64,000 bases of DNA, from positions 1 to 64,000 of the forward strand of contig CBDCZF010000011.1 of NCBI GenBank assembly GCA_965224225.1. The letters run 5' to 3'. Numbering within the stretch: the first letter of the stretch is position 1; every line of letters begins with the position of its first letter. This stretch comes from CAJQQK01 sp965224225 (lineage in GTDB: Bacteria; Pseudomonadota; Alphaproteobacteria; Rhizobiales; Hyphomicrobiaceae). This document shows, piece by piece, positions 8,087 to 16,617 of the stretch. The position numbers and the translations under genes are program-made. Below the pieces are notes generated by a model that searched no databases, had not been told where the DNA came from, and saw only the letters and a program-made list of their open reading frames with translations.

Positions 8087-9217
8087 TCAGAACTCGATCT
8101 CTCCTGTAAACACGCAGGAGACCTCGGGATGATCCCATCGCACCTTCAAGCCCAGGCCGGGGTAATCGCTGAGTTGAATCTGCCCTTCGGAAAACTCGTG
8201 GCTGCGGGTGACGAGGTCATCGAAGAGCGCGCTCTCGCGAAACTGACGCTCGAGCGAGTGCAACTCCGGCACCGCCGCGGCAACGTGCGCCGAATGCATG
8301 TCCATGACTGGACCGCACGGATTGTGCAGGCTGATCGCCTGGCCGAATGCCGCCGCCAGGTGACCAATGCGGACAACTTCGCTGGGACCGCCTGCAAGGA
8401 CTATATCCGGCATGACGACATCATAGCAGCCTAAGCGGCAAAACGGCTCGAACGCCGCGATATCCGCCACCTTTTCAGCGCCTGCGAGCGTCACGCCGAG
8501 CGATCGCGCCTCGCTGCGCAGCGCTGCAATCTCGGCCATCGCCGCTTCCGTTTCCAGCAAGGGCTCCTCGAACCAAGCCACCCCGAGTGCCGCCAGCTTC
8601 GCCAGTATCTCTGAAACTTCAGTCACGCGCAGACGCGAGTGACAATCGACGTTGACGCGTGCCCGACCGCCGACCCGTTCGCAGACATGCGCTACACGTT
8701 CGAGGCCCGCCTCGATCAGCCTGCTGCGGCGCTCTTCATCGCCAGCTTCAGCGACAACATCGTCAAAGGGCGCGAGCTTGATGGCCTCATAACCATCGCC
8801 AAGCGCAAGTTCTGCACGTTCGGCAAACTCCTCCGGTTCCCGCGTTAGCGTGCCGCGGTTGATATTGGCATAGCAAGGGACCGCAGCGCGGTATCGTCCG
8901 CCCAGCAATTCGAAGACGGGACGTTCGATGCGCTTTGCCTCCCGGTCCAGCCACGCTTGCTCGAAACCGCTGGCGATTACGCGTCCGACCACGCCCGGCA
9001 CAACCTCGCGCACGGCCCTGAGCTTGGCGCTGCGACCTTGATTGCAGCTGTTAATCGCCGCGATGCAACGCGGCAACGCCGCCAGGACATCCTCGGTCCG
9101 CCGGTTCAGTGTCGCTTCGCCGACACCTTCGAGCCCGTTGCTCGACGTCAGCCGAAACCAGATCCAGGTCGTCTTCTCGGAGACGGCAACCGTGTAGGCT
9201 TTGAATGCGCTGTGCAT
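8087..9217 (-). CDS. Mandelate racemase/muconate lactonizing enzyme family (sugar-acid dehydratase-like)
   Basis: A 376 aa enolase-superfamily enzyme. Visible active-site residues are Lys147 (AIKLAPFD), metal ligands Asp191 (NVDCHSRL), Glu217 (WFEEPL) and Glu248 (AGAEK), and His298 (SLHNP). The C-terminal strand DYPGLGLKVRWD is typical of MR-type acid-sugar dehydratases. The chemistry would be abstraction of the proton alpha to a carboxylate, usually dehydration of a sugar acid to a 2-keto-3-deoxy product. Only 36 bases separate it from the FGE gene, so it is probably co-transcribed with FGE and the sulfatase. The N-terminus is somewhat short and the start is uncertain. Confidence 0.88.
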   Translation of the reverse strand: MHSAFKAYTVAVSEKTTWIWFRLTSSNGLEGVGEATLNRRTEDVLAALPRCIAAINSCNQGRSAKLRAVREVVPGVVGRVIASGFEQAWLDREAKRIERPVFELLGGRYRAAVPCYANINRGTLTREPEEFAERAELALGDGYEAIKLAPFDDVVAEAGDEERRSRLIEAGLERVAHVCERVGGRARVNVDCHSRLRVTEVSEILAKLAALGVAWFEEPLLETEAAMAEIAALRSEARSLGVTLAGAEKVADIAAFEPFCRLGCYDVVMPDIVLAGGPSEVVRIGHLAAAFGQAISLHNPCGPVMDMHSAHVAAAVPELHSLERQFRESALFDDLVTRSHEFSEGQIQLSDYPGLGLKVRWDHPEVSCVFTGEIEF

Positions 9218-9253
9218 AAACTGCTTTCCCAGAACTTACCGAACCCGATTGGT

Positions 9254-10219
9254 TCACATATCCTGCGCGATGCGGAAGCCGGCATGTCCAAGGCTCGTAT
9301 CGGGCGTGGCCGAACTGCGCGCCGAGACGCGGTATCGAAAGCAATAGCTGTCGTGACACATGTAGGAGCCGCCGCGCATCACTTTTGCTGAGCCGCTTGG
9401 TGGGCCCTTGGGATCAACGAAATCAGCCTTTGCGTGATAGCTCGGATGGAACCAGTCGGCACACCACTCCCAGGCATTTCCGACCATGTTATAGAGGCCG
9501 AATGCGTTGGGGGCGTAGGCATCAACTGGTGCCGTTCCGGCAAAGCCGTCTTCGGACGTATTGTGCTCGGGAAATCGCCCCTGCCAGATGTTGCAGGCGT
9601 GTTTGCCCTCGACAATCAGGTCATCGCCCCACGGATAGCGCTTCTGGACGAGGCCGCCGCGCGCGGCAAACTCCCATTCGGCCTCCGTCGGCAAGCGGGC
9701 GCCGGCCCATGTGCAATAAGCTTGCGTATCGCCATACGAGATGTGGGTGACCGGATGATCGAGCCAATCCTCGATGGTGGAGCCCGGCCCTTCGGGGGCA
9801 CGCCAGCTTGCGCCGTGAACCTGCCGCCACCAGGGCGCTGCGGCTACAGCCTGCAAACCGGCGCCGTTGTCCCCGAGGAACCCCGCGAACACGAACGACC
9901 AACCGAACCGCTCCGCTTCTGTTTGATAACCTGTTGCATCGACGAAGCGCTTGAAGCGTGCGTTAGAGACTGCGACAGCGTCGATCCTGAAGGGTGAAAG
10001 ATTGATAAGCCGCACCGGCCCCTCGCCGTCGGCCGGATGTGCGACGGGATCATTCGTGCCCATCAGAAATTCCCCGCCCGGCAATTCGATGAATTGAGCA
10101 TCTGGATCGTGAACGGATCGCGAAGGCTCGGCCGTTGCCTCGGCAGCAGCGGATCGCGCGACACCAACCGCCGCGCGTGCGGGCGTACAGCAGCTGCCGG
10201 ATTCCCCGTTCTTGGCCAT
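9254..10219 (-). CDS. Formylglycine-generating enzyme (sulfatase maturase)
   Basis: A 321 aa SUMF1/FGE-type protein that oxidises the sulfatase CxPxR cysteine to formylglycine. Key signs are FIELPGGEFLMGTND near residue 43, WCADWFHPSY, and the segment MRGGSYMCHDSYCFRYRVSA with the copper-binding pair Cys288 and Cys293 that separates true FGEs from other SUMF-fold proteins. The start MAKNGESGSCCTPAR was chosen because GGAG lies 7 bases upstream; a longer reading frame has no support. It is first in the minus-strand operon, divergent from the UxaA pair, and lies among three sulfatases, which are its obvious clients. Confidence 0.95.
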   Translation of the reverse strand: MAKNGESGSCCTPARAAVGVARSAAAEATAEPSRSVHDPDAQFIELPGGEFLMGTNDPVAHPADGEGPVRLINLSPFRIDAVAVSNARFKRFVDATGYQTEAERFGWSFVFAGFLGDNGAGLQAVAAAPWWRQVHGASWRAPEGPGSTIEDWLDHPVTHISYGDTQAYCTWAGARLPTEAEWEFAARGGLVQKRYPWGDDLIVEGKHACNIWQGRFPEHNTSEDGFAGTAPVDAYAPNAFGLYNMVGNAWEWCADWFHPSYHAKADFVDPKGPPSGSAKVMRGGSYMCHDSYCFRYRVSARSSATPDTSLGHAGFRIAQDM

Positions 10220-10278
10220 GGCGATCTCCGATGCTCGCAGCTCAGAAGGCCCTACGCCCTTCTCACTGAGAAAAACAC

Positions 10279-10292
10279 TTCGACTTGTCGAA
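10279..10292. promoter_or_regulatory. Palindrome in the divergent FGE/UxaA promoter region
   Basis: A perfect inverted repeat TTCGAC-TT-GTCGAA sits in the 164-base gap between the divergent FGE and UxaA-type genes. A second, weaker inverted pair (AGAAGG / CCTTCT) lies just left of it, around 10246-10262. Position suggests an operator controlling both arms of the sulfatase locus. The binding protein is unknown. Confidence 0.35.
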
Positions 10293-10383
10293 ACGTTGCT
10301 GGACAAAGGGATCGTATTCCGTGTGACACCTGCTCGCAACGCCGCTTGGCAAGCCGCACAGTCGGAGACATACTCGAAGCGCA

Positions 10384-10698
10384 ATGGCGAAAACAGACAA
10401 CAATGCCAACTTCACCGCACTGCGGTTGGACAGCCGGGACAACGTTGCAACCGCACTTCGCGATCACGCGGCTGGCGAGACGCCGGTTCTGGCAGATGGC
10501 GGGCATATCGTATTGCTCGATGTCGTCCGACGAGGTCACAAGTTCGCGCTGGCTCCGCTTGCTCATGGCGCGCAGGTGATCAAGTACGGGCATGTCATCG
10601 GGCATGCGCTTTGCGACATCAAAACCGGTGAGCATGTCCATCTGCACAACCTCGAAGGCCTCGCAGGCAAGGCGGAGCGCCGGGGAGGAAGTAAGTGA
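10384..10698 (+). CDS. UxaA/SuyA-type SAF-domain lyase, small subunit
   Basis: A 104 aa protein with a SAF domain: GGHIVLLDVVRRGHKFALAP followed by VIKYGHVIGHA and TGEHVHLHNLE, the N-terminal module of altronate/galactarate dehydratases. When encoded separately it forms the small subunit of altronate dehydratase-like or (2R)-sulfolactate sulfo-lyase (SuyA) enzymes. It overlaps the large-subunit gene by GTGA. The partner lies immediately downstream, so the pair works as one hydro- or sulfo-lyase. Sequence alone does not let me choose between sugar-acid dehydration and sulfonate cleavage. Confidence 0.88.
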   Translation: MAKTDNNANFTALRLDSRDNVATALRDHAAGETPVLADGGHIVLLDVVRRGHKFALAPLAHGAQVIKYGHVIGHALCDIKTGEHVHLHNLEGLAGKAERRGGSK

Positions 10699-11870
10699 GC
10701 GACAAAGACATGCAATCGTTTCTGGGCTTCGAGCGACGTGACGGACGGCCCGGCGTCCGCAATCACGTCGTTATTCTTTCGATAAGCGGACTCGAGCACG
10801 CAACGGCGCGTGCAATTCAGGCGCTGTGCCCGGCGACCATTTTGATAGCGTCGACGTACGGGCGCGGTCACATCGGTGAGGACCTGCTCTTCCAGCGCCA
10901 CATGATGAAGGCACTGGCCACGCATCCCAATGTCGCCGGTGCATTGGTCCTGGGGCCGGATGACAACCTCGTCAATGCTGTCGGCGACGCCATGGAAGCA
11001 GCCGGCCGCGAATGGCACGGCCTCTCGTTACAGGCATGCCACGAGGATCGCTTTGCGATGATCGAGCAGGGTGCGCGGATGGCCGCCCGAATTCAGCACC
11101 GCGTCTCGCGCATGCAGCGCAAAGCCCAGCCAATGTCCGCCCTCGCCATTGCAATCGAATGCGGCCACTCGGATGCAACCTCGGGCCTGGTCGCCAACCC
11201 GCTTGCAGGCGACCTTGCCTGCTGGCTGGTCCATCAAGGCGGGCAGGCGGTCTTCAGCGAAACCCTCGAGTGGATTGGAACCGAGGCCATCTTATCCCAG
11301 CGCGCCGCAACTCCCGCGGTCGCAGACGCTGTTCTACAGGCAATCGAGCGGCGCAAAGCGGCAGCACGTGCAGCAGGGCAAGATGTTCAGGCAAACAATC
11401 CCGGCCCACAGAACCACGATGGTGGGATCACGACGCTTGAAGAAAAGTCCTTGGGTGCGATTGCGAAGGGTGGAGACCAGCCAATTGTCGGCTTCTTGCG
11501 TGAGGGAGATGCGCTACCGGACGATCCAGGCCTTTACCTGATGGACACTCCGACATTCTCACCGGAGTCGATCACATCGATGATCTCGACCGGCGCTCAG
11601 ATCGTCCTGTTCACGACCGGTCAAGGAAACCCGTACGGATCGGCATTGGCGCCAACAATCAAGATCTCAGCCAATCCGGATACCGTCGGGCGCGTCGCGG
11701 AGCAGATCGACATCGATGCGAGTGCTGTGCTCGACGGAACAGCGACCAAGGAGAGCCTCGTTCCATTGGCGCGTGACACATTTCTCGAAATCGCCAATGG
11801 CGCGCTGACCTGGTCTGAGGTCGTGGGCGAGAAGACGGAATCGATCAGTCGGTTGACGGCTTCAATCTGA
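10695..11870 (+). CDS. UxaA/SuyB-type lyase, large subunit
   Basis: A 391 aa catalytic subunit of the UxaA family. Family marks are GFERRDGRPGVRNHVVILS at the N-terminus, AIAIECGHSDATSGLVANP in the middle (CGxSDxxSG motif with an iron-binding cysteine) and FTTGQGNPYGSALAPTIKIS near the C-terminus. The gene starts with GTG inside the stop of the small-subunit gene, with GGGGAGG just upstream. Expected reaction is elimination of water, or of sulfite in SuyAB, from a hydroxy acid. Together with the enolase-family enzyme this suggests breakdown of an acidic desulfated product. Confidence 0.9.
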   Translation: MSDKDMQSFLGFERRDGRPGVRNHVVILSISGLEHATARAIQALCPATILIASTYGRGHIGEDLLFQRHMMKALATHPNVAGALVLGPDDNLVNAVGDAMEAAGREWHGLSLQACHEDRFAMIEQGARMAARIQHRVSRMQRKAQPMSALAIAIECGHSDATSGLVANPLAGDLACWLVHQGGQAVFSETLEWIGTEAILSQRAATPAVADAVLQAIERRKAAARAAGQDVQANNPGPQNHDGGITTLEEKSLGAIAKGGDQPIVGFLREGDALPDDPGLYLMDTPTFSPESITSMISTGAQIVLFTTGQGNPYGSALAPTIKISANPDTVGRVAEQIDIDASAVLDGTATKESLVPLARDTFLEIANGALTWSEVVGEKTESISRLTASI

Positions 11871-11915
11871 CGGACGGGTTGGAGCAACTGCATTGAGGAA
11901 CAAGGAGTGGCTGCG

Positions 11916-13367
11916 ATGGTTGCGCCTAAGAACCTACTCTTCCTGCTCTCCGACAATCATGCCCGCGGATATCTCGGTGCTTATGGCCATCCTGACGCAA
12001 AGATGGCGAACCTCGATCGTCTGGCGGCAAATGGCGTGCGTTTCGACAATGCATATTCGGCCAGTCCGCTGTGCTGCCCGGCCCGAGCCGCAATTGCCAC
12101 CGGCCGCTACCCGCACCAAACCGGCATCTGGGACAATGCCATTGTTTATGAGGGGCAGGTCGCCTCCTGGATGCACCGCTTGCGCGATGCCGGACATCCT
12201 GTTGTCTCCGTGGGTAAACTGCACTTTCGCGAGAGCACTCCGGCCAATGGGTTTTCGGATGAACTCCTTCCCATGCACATTCTCAATGGCAAGGGCGGGG
12301 TACACATGCTCCTGCGCGGCATGGACGCCGAGCCTTCCAACAGAGGGCAATGGGACCTCTACGCAAGCCGCTCAGGCATTGGTGAGGCACCGTACCAGCC
12401 ATACGATCGCAAGATCTCGGAGGCGGCGGTCAGTTGGTTGAAGACGGTCGGCGCTCATGCCGAGCAACCCTGGGTCCTGTTCGTTTCCTATCCAAGCCCG
12501 CATCCGCCGTTCTCGGTTCCAGCAGAGTTTTACGACCTCTTCGATGAAGCGGAAGTTGCGCTGCCGACATCGAAGACATTTGATGCGCGGGATGACCACC
12601 CGGCAATTGCCCACTTTCGGCAGAACCACGGTTCCGACCAGGCGATGGACGAAGCGGCAATGCGTAAGGTGGTCACGGGCTATCTCGGTTTGCTCGCACA
12701 TCTCGATAACGAGATCGGGAAAGTCCTGGCCGCACTCAGAGAAGCTGGGCTCCAAGACGATACGCGCATCCTCTACACCAGCGATCACGGTGAGATGTGC
12801 GGTGTCCATGGGCTGTTTGGCAAATGTTGCCTCTATGAGAGCGCAATCGGCGTGCCGCTCATCATGGCGGGGCCTGACGTTCCGTCCGGCCGCGTCGTGA
12901 AGCAAATCACCAGCCATGTCGATTTGTTCCCGACGGTTCTCGAAAGTGCAGGTGTTCCACTCGCTGCAATGGATCGGGATCTGCCCGGCATTTCGTTGTG
13001 GCCAGCGATTGCGGATGCCGAGGAGGAGCGGGTTGGATTTGCAGAATTTCACGCCGCCGGTTCCAAGTCAGGCATGTTCATGCTTCGCGACGGGGACTGG
13101 AAATTGATCTACTACGTCGGCATGGCACCGCAACTCTTCGACCTGAAGCAGGACCCGGAGGAGCGGCATGATCTCGGCGCCGGACATCCAAAAGCGCGGC
13201 TGTTGGAAGCCAGACTTCGGGAGATTTGTGATCCAGAGGCCGTTGATATTCAGGCGAAAGCCGATCAGCGTAAATGGGTGGAGCGCTGGGGCGGCATAAA
13301 GGCTGTCATGGCGGAAGGATCGTTGGTCTATACGCCGCCACCTGGAGGTACTGCGGAAATCGATTAG
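11916..13367 (+). CDS. Sulfatase, choline-sulfatase/arylsulfatase-like (cytoplasmic)
   Basis: A 483 aa type I sulfatase. The N-terminal NLLFLLSDNHARGYLGAYGH and the signature CCPARAAIATGRYPHQTG place the formylglycine cysteine at Cys53 (CxPxR). YTSDHGEMCGVHGLFGK provides metal ligands. The ATG at 11916 is used because AAGGAG lies 8 bases upstream; a GTG three codons earlier is inside that box. No signal peptide. It follows the UxaA pair by 45 bases and precedes the transporter genes. It shares IWDNA, VGKLHF and ICDPEAVD segments with the sulfatase at 16618, so the two look like paralogues. Confidence 0.92.
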   Translation: MVAPKNLLFLLSDNHARGYLGAYGHPDAKMANLDRLAANGVRFDNAYSASPLCCPARAAIATGRYPHQTGIWDNAIVYEGQVASWMHRLRDAGHPVVSVGKLHFRESTPANGFSDELLPMHILNGKGGVHMLLRGMDAEPSNRGQWDLYASRSGIGEAPYQPYDRKISEAAVSWLKTVGAHAEQPWVLFVSYPSPHPPFSVPAEFYDLFDEAEVALPTSKTFDARDDHPAIAHFRQNHGSDQAMDEAAMRKVVTGYLGLLAHLDNEIGKVLAALREAGLQDDTRILYTSDHGEMCGVHGLFGKCCLYESAIGVPLIMAGPDVPSGRVVKQITSHVDLFPTVLESAGVPLAAMDRDLPGISLWPAIADAEEERVGFAEFHAAGSKSGMFMLRDGDWKLIYYVGMAPQLFDLKQDPEERHDLGAGHPKARLLEARLREICDPEAVDIQAKADQRKWVERWGGIKAVMAEGSLVYTPPPGGTAEID

Positions 13368-13521
13368 TTGAACTGGCGACTTGGCGGCGTCTATCGACCA
13401 GATGATCCCCCGCTCGTGCAGCTTGGCAAAACCCAAATTGATCGCCTAACCTGTTCATGAGGGAGAGTTAAAACCTGAGACGGCCGTCGATAACTGCCGC
13501 AATCAACCAAGGAGGAAGCAA

Positions 13522-14553
13522 ATGACTTCGCTGACACGCCGAGAGTTACTCGCATCGGGTGCCGCGCTTGCAGGATCCGCCGCGCTGCCCAACGTGGCGC
13601 TTGCGGCATATCCCGAGCGACCGATTACGGTTGCCATGATGGCGCCTCCAGGCGGCGCAACCGACCGGGGAACGCGCCCCGTCATCGAACTCATGAAGCG
13701 GGCCATGAAGGCGCGCTCGGTTGCGCTGCAGAACATGTCTGGCGCCGGCGGCATCCAGGCAATGGACTATGTGCGTTCGCGGCCGGCTGACGGATACAGC
13801 TGGCTCGGGGCAAACGACGTCATCGAATCGTTCCCATCACTCGGCAAGATCGACTACGACTGGCGCTCGTTCGATTTCTGGATGTCCGGCGGAACGGCCT
13901 GCGGTGTTTGCGTTCCGGCATCGAGCAAGATCGAAACCTTCAAGCAGTGGATCGAGGAAGTCGGCTCAAACCCCGGCAAATATTCTGTTTCAACCACACC
14001 GTCCGGTTCTTTGTGGTCGAACGTCGCCGTATTCCTGCGCAAGAAGGTCGGCCTTGATTTCAAGATCGCGAACTACAAGGGCGGCGGCCCGTCGGTACGC
14101 GCCGTCATCGCACAGGAAACGAATTTCGGCTGCATGGGTGTTACACCGCAGGTCAATTTCATGAATGCCGGCAAGCTGCGCTGCCTCGCGGCCACCGTGC
14201 CGGATGACTGGAACACTGCGGGCACGACAATCCCGACAATGCTGCACGAGATCAAAGATCCGCTCTTTGCCAAGACAATGCCTTGGACAAACATTCACGG
14301 TGTCGCCCTGAAGAAGGGGGCACCCGCTGATGTTCTTGCCGCGATCGACAAGGCGTTTGCCACCGCGATGGCGGATAAGTCGATGGAAAAGATCTACAAC
14401 GACAACGCCTTCTTCCCGTTCCGCGCCGGACGCGACAAGGCAAACGACCTGATGGGTGAGCGCACCGCTCTCCAAGCCTACGTCGTCGAAGTTATTCTGG
14501 GGACCGCCAAGAAAACACGCGACGAGCTCAAGATCGGTAAGATTGAGGGCTGA
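13522..14553 (+). CDS. Tripartite tricarboxylate transporter solute-binding protein (Bug/TctC family)
   Basis: A 343 aa periplasmic binding protein. Residues 1-29 form a signal peptide with a Tat-like twin arginine, TRRELLASGAALAG, ending near ALA-AYP. The mature start YPERPITVAMMAPPGGATDR and the segments SGAGGIQAMDYV and ADGYSWL follow the Bug family pattern. Such proteins bind carboxylates or other small anions for TctAB. AGGAGGAAGCAA immediately precedes the ATG. It opens a transport operon with tctB and tctA between two sulfatase genes, so it probably binds the sulfated or acidic substrate of this locus. Confidence 0.92.
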   Translation: MTSLTRRELLASGAALAGSAALPNVALAAYPERPITVAMMAPPGGATDRGTRPVIELMKRAMKARSVALQNMSGAGGIQAMDYVRSRPADGYSWLGANDVIESFPSLGKIDYDWRSFDFWMSGGTACGVCVPASSKIETFKQWIEEVGSNPGKYSVSTTPSGSLWSNVAVFLRKKVGLDFKIANYKGGGPSVRAVIAQETNFGCMGVTPQVNFMNAGKLRCLAATVPDDWNTAGTTIPTMLHEIKDPLFAKTMPWTNIHGVALKKGAPADVLAAIDKAFATAMADKSMEKIYNDNAFFPFRAGRDKANDLMGERTALQAYVVEVILGTAKKTRDELKIGKIEG

Positions 14554-14567
14554 CGGGCCGTATTCAA

Positions 14568-15068
14568 ATGAATGACGACGATCAAGAGCCGGCCCCAACG
14601 GGGCCGGCTAGGCAAGGCAGCGCCGGTGACTTTGTTGCCGGCTTTGTCATTTTTCTGCTCGGAGCCTACGCGCTCTACGAGTCGGTCAACATGCCCTACT
14701 ATGGCGACTCAGGCCTGTTGGGCTCGCCTGGTCTGACACCCGGGCTGATTGCCGGCGTACTTTTGCTTCTATCTGCGATGCTGATGCTTCGGGCGCGTGG
14801 ATTTTCATGGTCCGATCTGAGCTTTTCAATTGACGTCGATATGTGGCGCGGGCTGCTGGCTCTCGTCATCATCCTGGCCTACGTCGCCGCGCTGCCGGTC
14901 GTCGGCTATGCACCGGCCACGTTTGCCATGCTGTTTGTCTTTCAGCTCGTTTTCGCACCGGTGCGGAACTGGCGATACATGGTCATCTGGGCCCTGGGCC
15001 TGTCCGCATTACTGACCGCCGTCCTCTACTACGTGTTCGCCGAGTTCTTTCTCATCCCCCTACCGTGA
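14568..15068 (+). CDS. TctB family small membrane subunit of a TTT transporter
   Basis: A 166 aa membrane protein with four predicted hydrophobic helices: about residues 24-42, 60-80, 98-120 and 128-160. The N-terminus is hydrophilic. Its size, topology and place between the binding protein and TctA fit the TctB subunit, which helps anchor the transporter. Sequence conservation in this family is low, so the call rests mainly on context. Confidence 0.85.
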   Translation: MNDDDQEPAPTGPARQGSAGDFVAGFVIFLLGAYALYESVNMPYYGDSGLLGSPGLTPGLIAGVLLLLSAMLMLRARGFSWSDLSFSIDVDMWRGLLALVIILAYVAALPVVGYAPATFAMLFVFQLVFAPVRNWRYMVIWALGLSALLTAVLYYVFAEFFLIPLP

Positions 15069-15077
15069 GGCAGCCGC

Positions 15078-16589
15078 GTGTTCGAGCAGTTATTCATCTT
15101 GCTATCGGATCCATTCGCAATTGGCGTTGCCTTCGGCGCGGTAACACTCGGCGTCATTCTGGGTGCCCTTCCCGGCTTGACCGGGCCGATGGCGATGGCG
15201 CTCCTGATCGGCGTCTCATATTCAATGAAGACCGAGTACGCGATCGTCGCCATGATGCTCATTTACATGGCCGGTGCGTACGGCGGCTCGATGTCCGCAA
15301 TTCTACTCAATGTGCCAGGTGCTCCGGCTTCGGCTGCAACCGCACTCGACGGCTACCCCCTCGCACGTCAGGGCCACGCCGGCCGAGCCATCGCCATGGC
15401 GACAATTGGTTCATGCATCGGCTCGATGATGGCCGTTGGCGCAATGGCGACTTTGACCCCGTGGCTGGTCGAAGTCTCGCTGCTGTTCACCTCTTGGGAA
15501 CTCTTGCTGCTTGTCATCCTCGGCATTGTCATGGCCGGCGGGCTTTCGGGCGACGACCCGCTGAAAGGATTGATTGCCGGCGCGCTCGGCCTGATGCTCG
15601 CCATGGTCGGCCTCGATGACCTGCACACGCACCCTCGTTTCACGTTCGGCTCGACTTACCTGCAGGCCGGCTTTGCCTTGATCGCCGCCATCGTCGGCCT
15701 GTTCGGCATCAGCCAGGTCATCGTCACGATGGCGCCCAAAGACATCGGCTTGGTGCGCACCGCCGGCAGCGTTGGACGCGTCATACCGCGCTGGTCCGAT
15801 ATAAGCGGAAAGTTCCGTGTCATCTTTCAGTCGGGGATCATCGGAACATTTGTCGGCATTCTACCGGGCCTCGGCGCCGATGTAGGTGGCTGGGCAGCGT
15901 ATGGAGCCGCCAAACGCACCAGTAAGGCGCCCGACGAATACGGCAAGGGCTCGATCGAAGGCGTTACGGCGGCTGAGACCGGCAACAACGCCGTAATCCC
16001 GGGATCGTTCATTCCAATGATCGCGCTGGGCCTGCCGGGATCAGCCGGTGCAGCCATCGTCATGGCAGCACTATTCGTGCACGGCATGAAACCCGGTCCG
16101 ACATTCCTGATCGATAACCTGCAGCTTTTTGAATACATGGTCGCAGGTTTGATGATGGGCACCGTCGTGATGTTGATTGTCGGTCTGTTGCTGGCCCATG
16201 TAATCGTGCACGTGCTCCTCATCCCGCGCGAGAACATCATGGCTGTCGTGGTTGCACTCGCCGTGATCGGGGCCTACGCCAGTCAATTGCAGTACGGCGA
16301 TGTCTGGATGATGCTGGCATTCGGCGTGTTGGCCGTCATCATGCGGGCACTTGCTTTTCCGTTGGCACCGCTCATCCTCGGGCTCGTGCTGGGCAAGCTC
16401 TTCGATGAGTTCCTTAGGAATTCCCTGATCATTTCGGACGGCAGCCTGATGCCGATCTTGCAGCGCCCGATTGCGCTTGGCCTCGCCATAGTCATTGTGC
16501 TCTCGATCGTCTTGTCGATCCCTGCCGTCCAGAGAGCCATTAGGCATGCTGCAGGTCGCTTCGGATCGGGCACGGCATCGAGCGCGTGA
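15078..16589 (+). CDS. TctA family large permease subunit of a TTT transporter
   Basis: A 503 aa polytopic inner-membrane protein, about twelve helices. Conserved TctA segments include LGVILGALPGLTGPMAMALLI, the loop MAGAYGGSMSAILLNVPGAPAS with ATALDGYP, and GVTAAETGNNAVIPGSFIPM followed by GLPGSAGAAI. The start codon is GTG. It forms the transport channel with TctB and the binding protein at 13522. Because none of the three sulfatases has a signal peptide, this transporter is the likely route by which an intact sulfate ester enters the cell. Confidence 0.93.
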   Translation: MFEQLFILLSDPFAIGVAFGAVTLGVILGALPGLTGPMAMALLIGVSYSMKTEYAIVAMMLIYMAGAYGGSMSAILLNVPGAPASAATALDGYPLARQGHAGRAIAMATIGSCIGSMMAVGAMATLTPWLVEVSLLFTSWELLLLVILGIVMAGGLSGDDPLKGLIAGALGLMLAMVGLDDLHTHPRFTFGSTYLQAGFALIAAIVGLFGISQVIVTMAPKDIGLVRTAGSVGRVIPRWSDISGKFRVIFQSGIIGTFVGILPGLGADVGGWAAYGAAKRTSKAPDEYGKGSIEGVTAAETGNNAVIPGSFIPMIALGLPGSAGAAIVMAALFVHGMKPGPTFLIDNLQLFEYMVAGLMMGTVVMLIVGLLLAHVIVHVLLIPRENIMAVVVALAVIGAYASQLQYGDVWMMLAFGVLAVIMRALAFPLAPLILGLVLGKLFDEFLRNSLIISDGSLMPILQRPIALGLAIVIVLSIVLSIPAVQRAIRHAAGRFGSGTASSA

Positions 16590-16617
16590 CGTGAGGTTAG
16601 CAAGGAAAGAAGTTGGA

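Noticed and set aside
16495..16617. 41-codon extension of the last sulfatase upstream of 16618
   Set aside because: It lies inside the tctA coding region; the ATG at 16618 has a good ribosome binding site and homologous start.
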